Shown piece by piece: positions 62,060 to 64,000 of a stretch of DNA of 64,000 nucleotides. Below the pieces are notes generated by a model. It saw only the letters and a list, made by a program, of their open reading frames with translations. It was not told the origin of the DNA and ran no database searches. The DNA comes from JANQFM01 sp035471925 (GTDB lineage Bacteria; Acidobacteriota; UBA6911; RPQK01; DATIPO01). Position numbers and translations under genes: made by a program. The stretch spans positions 1 to 64,000 of the forward strand of contig DATIPO010000264.1 in assembly GCA_035471925.1 (NCBI GenBank), written 5' to 3'. How positions within the stretch are numbered: the first letter of the stretch is position 1; each line of letters begins with the position of its first letter.

Positions 62060-63469
62060 ATGAAACCCAGACGATACGCACCCATTCTCTTCGGCCTGCT
62101 GCTGGCCGGCCTATGGGCGGAGGCCTCGCGATCCGGGGCGCCGACACCCATCCTGGTTGCCGGTCCAAGCCTGGAGAAGGCCGGCGGCCCGGGCAGCGCC
62201 GGATCTGCCTTGGGCCCGGCACCCAAGGGCGAAGGCGCGGGAGGCTCCGGATCGTCATCGGAGAACCTGATCGTGCGCGCTCACACTCCTCAGTTTGGCT
62301 CCTCCGGCCGTCGCTTCCAGGGCAAGTCGCTGCGGGCCAAGCCAGCTACCGCCGGTCGTCAGGGACGTCCTTCACAGCCAGGCAATCCGCTGCCCGGCAT
62401 CACGGCCGACGAGTTCGAGCTGTTCCGCATCGGCCTCGACGACTTCCTGGAAGTAGAGGACGCCGGCGAAGGCCTGGGGCCGGCCTTTAACGGCTTGGGA
62501 TGCGCCCAGTGCCACTCCGTCCCGGCCATCGGCGGCATCAGTCCGGTGGCCGGCACCCGGGCCGGACGCATCGAAGAGGACGGCACATTCACGGTCTTGG
62601 GCGGCGACACGCTTTACCACCTGTTCGCCCTGCCCAACCAGGAATGCCAGCCCCGCATTCCCCCCGAAGCCAACGTGGTAGCCCGCAGAGTGCCCATTCC
62701 GCTCTTCGGAGCCGGTCTGGTGGAGGCCATTCCCGACTCCACTCTGCTAGCCCTCGAAGATCCCGAGGATCTCGACGGCGACGGCATCAGCGGGCGGGCC
62801 GCACGAGTCATCGACGTGGCTTCGGGCCAAGCGCGCGTGGGCCGCTTCGGATGGAAGGCCCAACACGCCACCTTGCTGGCCTTTTCGGGTGACGCCTACC
62901 GCAACGAAATGGGCATCACCAACGACCTCTTCCGCACCGAAGCCGGTGCGGGAATCGATCCCGAGACGCTGGCCCTATGCGACCTCGTGCCTGATCCCGA
63001 GGACTCGGTCGAGCCCCTCACCGGACTGCGCGGAATCGACGCCTTCGAAGCTTTCATGAGATTCCTGGCCCCTATTGATCGAGGACCGGTCGGGGGACTG
63101 GAGGCTCGCGGCGCCATGGTCTTCCGCGAAGTGGGATGCCACAAGTGCCATGCGCCTGTGCTGATGACGGGAGCCAGCTCCAATCCCGTCTTTGACCGCC
63201 GGCCCGTGCGCCTCTACTCCGACTTGCTCTTGCACGACGTGGGGACGGGAGACGGCATCGAACAGGCCGACGCCGCCATGAACGAAATCCGCACGCCCGC
63301 CCTGTGGGGGTTGCGCTTCCGGCGTCCGCTACTGCATGACGGCAGCGCCGCCACTCCGGCGCAAGCCATCGAGCGCCACGCCAACGAGGCAGCGGGCGTC
63401 ATCGAACTCTACAAGCTTCTGAGCGAGCAGGAGAGGTTGGCCCTGCTCAACTTCCTCGATTCGCTCTGA
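62060..63469 (+). CDS. Di-haem c-type oxidoreductase (DUF1111/DHOR)
   Basis: A 469-residue exported protein with two haem-c motifs, CAQCH (148-152) and CHKCH (360-364). The domains around them (LGPAFNGLGCAQCHSVP and AMVFREVGCHKCH) match the di-haem oxidoreductase family, distant from CcpA peroxidases. A signal sequence (YAPILFGLLLAGLWAEA) and a Gly/Ser/Pro-rich linker come first. The ATG follows GAGGAAG. Electrons may reach it from the CuA protein. Whether it is a peroxidase or an oxidase is unknown. Confidence 0.93.
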   Translation: MKPRRYAPILFGLLLAGLWAEASRSGAPTPILVAGPSLEKAGGPGSAGSALGPAPKGEGAGGSGSSSENLIVRAHTPQFGSSGRRFQGKSLRAKPATAGRQGRPSQPGNPLPGITADEFELFRIGLDDFLEVEDAGEGLGPAFNGLGCAQCHSVPAIGGISPVAGTRAGRIEEDGTFTVLGGDTLYHLFALPNQECQPRIPPEANVVARRVPIPLFGAGLVEAIPDSTLLALEDPEDLDGDGISGRAARVIDVASGQARVGRFGWKAQHATLLAFSGDAYRNEMGITNDLFRTEAGAGIDPETLALCDLVPDPEDSVEPLTGLRGIDAFEAFMRFLAPIDRGPVGGLEARGAMVFREVGCHKCHAPVLMTGASSNPVFDRRPVRLYSDLLLHDVGTGDGIEQADAAMNEIRTPALWGLRFRRPLLHDGSAATPAQAIERHANEAAGVIELYKLLSEQERLALLNFLDSL

Positions 63470-63675
63470 TACTCCCCTTCCTAGGGGGCGGCCCCGCGCC
63501 GCCCACCGTCAGAGCGAGTCGACCGGCGGGAGAGCCGGGAGAGGCGGCCAGCACCCAAAGCCGCACCCCGGCCTCCCGCCACTTCCTTCGCTCCCACGCG
63601 AACCTTCCTGCCGGCCTCTCCGAGAGACAGGCCTCTAAGCCTACTTCGCCTGGAACGAAGCGCTACACTGTCGGC
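63470..63675. other. Spacer without a recognised feature
   Basis: About 200 very GC-rich bases with no coding frame of interest. A GGGCGGCCCCGCGCCGCCC hairpin at 63485-63503 lies close after the di-haem gene but lacks a T-run. Confidence 0.45.
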
Positions 63676-64000
63676 ATGGCCGGATTGGAGAGTTTGGCGG
63701 CGGGTGCGGCGGCGGTTTCCCTTCTTCCCGCTCTTGGGTTCTGCTACCAGCAGGTGGGGGATCGGCTGGACGCCAAGCGCTTCCCGCCGCCCGGACGCCT
63801 AGTCGACATCGGCGGCTTGCGTCTGCATTCCTTGACTCAAGGGCCCCCTTTGCAGGCATCGCGCGGGCAGGTGCACGGGCCTAGCGTCATCTTCGACTCG
63901 GCCCTGGCCAGTTCGTCCATCAGTTGGGCTTTGGTCCAGCCCCGAGTGGCCCGCCGCTTCCAGACGCTGAGCTACGACCGGGCCGGCAGCGGATGGAGCG
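63676..64000 (+). CDS. Alpha/beta hydrolase, N-terminal part (truncated by window end)
   Basis: The frame from ATG 63676 is open to the end of the window (108 codons). It begins MAGLESLAAGAAAVSLLPAL with a hydrophobic N-terminus, and later reads VIFDSALASSSISWALVQP and FQTLSYDRAGSGWS, the first strands and the YDRAGxGWS turn of alpha/beta hydrolases. The nucleophile elbow lies beyond the window. There is no clear ribosome site. Confidence 0.75.
   Translation, partial: MAGLESLAAGAAAVSLLPALGFCYQQVGDRLDAKRFPPPGRLVDIGGLRLHSLTQGPPLQASRGQVHGPSVIFDSALASSSISWALVQPRVARRFQTLSYDRAGSGWS

Noticed and set aside
1..64000. CRISPR arrays, tRNA or rRNA genes, and complete insertion sequences
   Set aside because: Reading the spacers, I found no regularly spaced identical repeats, no tRNA-like T-arm and acceptor pairing, and no transposase. 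The only tandem repeats are the short ones listed.

Overview
The window is a GC-rich, densely packed bacterial chromosome segment. It looks like Acidobacteriota. The best lineage hint is a 961-residue ABC permease of the acidobacterial ADOP type, fused to a prefix domain and sitting directly behind a PadR regulator. A winged-helix/TPR protein and a secreted penicillin-acylase-like giant with repeated beta modules fit the same picture. The assignment is inference from gene content; no rRNA or tRNA gene is present to anchor it.

Layout. Positions 1-4713 hold ABC-2 transporter genes around an M50 site-2 protease, a YjbQ-type protein and a PIN-domain remnant. Positions 4883-8109 hold divergent clpB and hsp20 with HspR/HAIR-like inverted repeats between them. 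Positions 8581-11716 carry ruvC, yebC, era and a DUF4442 thioesterase-fold gene. Positions 11717-14986 are gene-poor: a probable new structured RNA with its own promoter and terminator, then a JAMM peptidase and a MoeZ-type sulfurtransferase, plus several repeats. Positions 14987-21582 are a complete trpEGDCFBA operon behind a leader peptide and attenuator. Positions 21614-29547 are a protein quality-control block (tig, clpP, clpX, lon, engB) plus rho. Positions 29788-38304 hold a HAL2/CysQ-type phosphatase, citrate synthase, metF, trkA-trkH and a membrane-anchored winged-helix regulator. Positions 38429-43069 encode the penicillin acylase-like giant. Positions 43433-46323 are rplU, rpmA, obg, nadD and rsfS. 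Positions 46366-51659 are an S9 peptidase and the ADOP permease with PadR. Positions 51763-60013 hold a UspA protein and a sugar-use locus (ROK kinase, GH13 enzyme, SSS symporter, exported six-hairpin glycosidase), interrupted by a small exported 12-cysteine protein. Positions 60248-63469 are a porin, an orphan CuA protein and a di-haem c-type oxidoreductase. A truncated alpha/beta hydrolase ends the window.

How the parts work together. The trp genes overlap or nearly touch and would be made from one message whose leader couples a Trp codon to a terminator. Trigger factor, ClpP, ClpX and Lon form one same-strand proteostasis series. The sugar genes suggest extracytoplasmic glucan or oligosaccharide cleavage, sodium-coupled uptake, intracellular alpha-glucoside hydrolysis and sugar phosphorylation. 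The porin-CuA-dihaem set looks like an envelope electron-transfer module. The strongest candidate for something undescribed is the RNA at about 12269-12480; the 12-cysteine exported protein at 56907-57170 is second.
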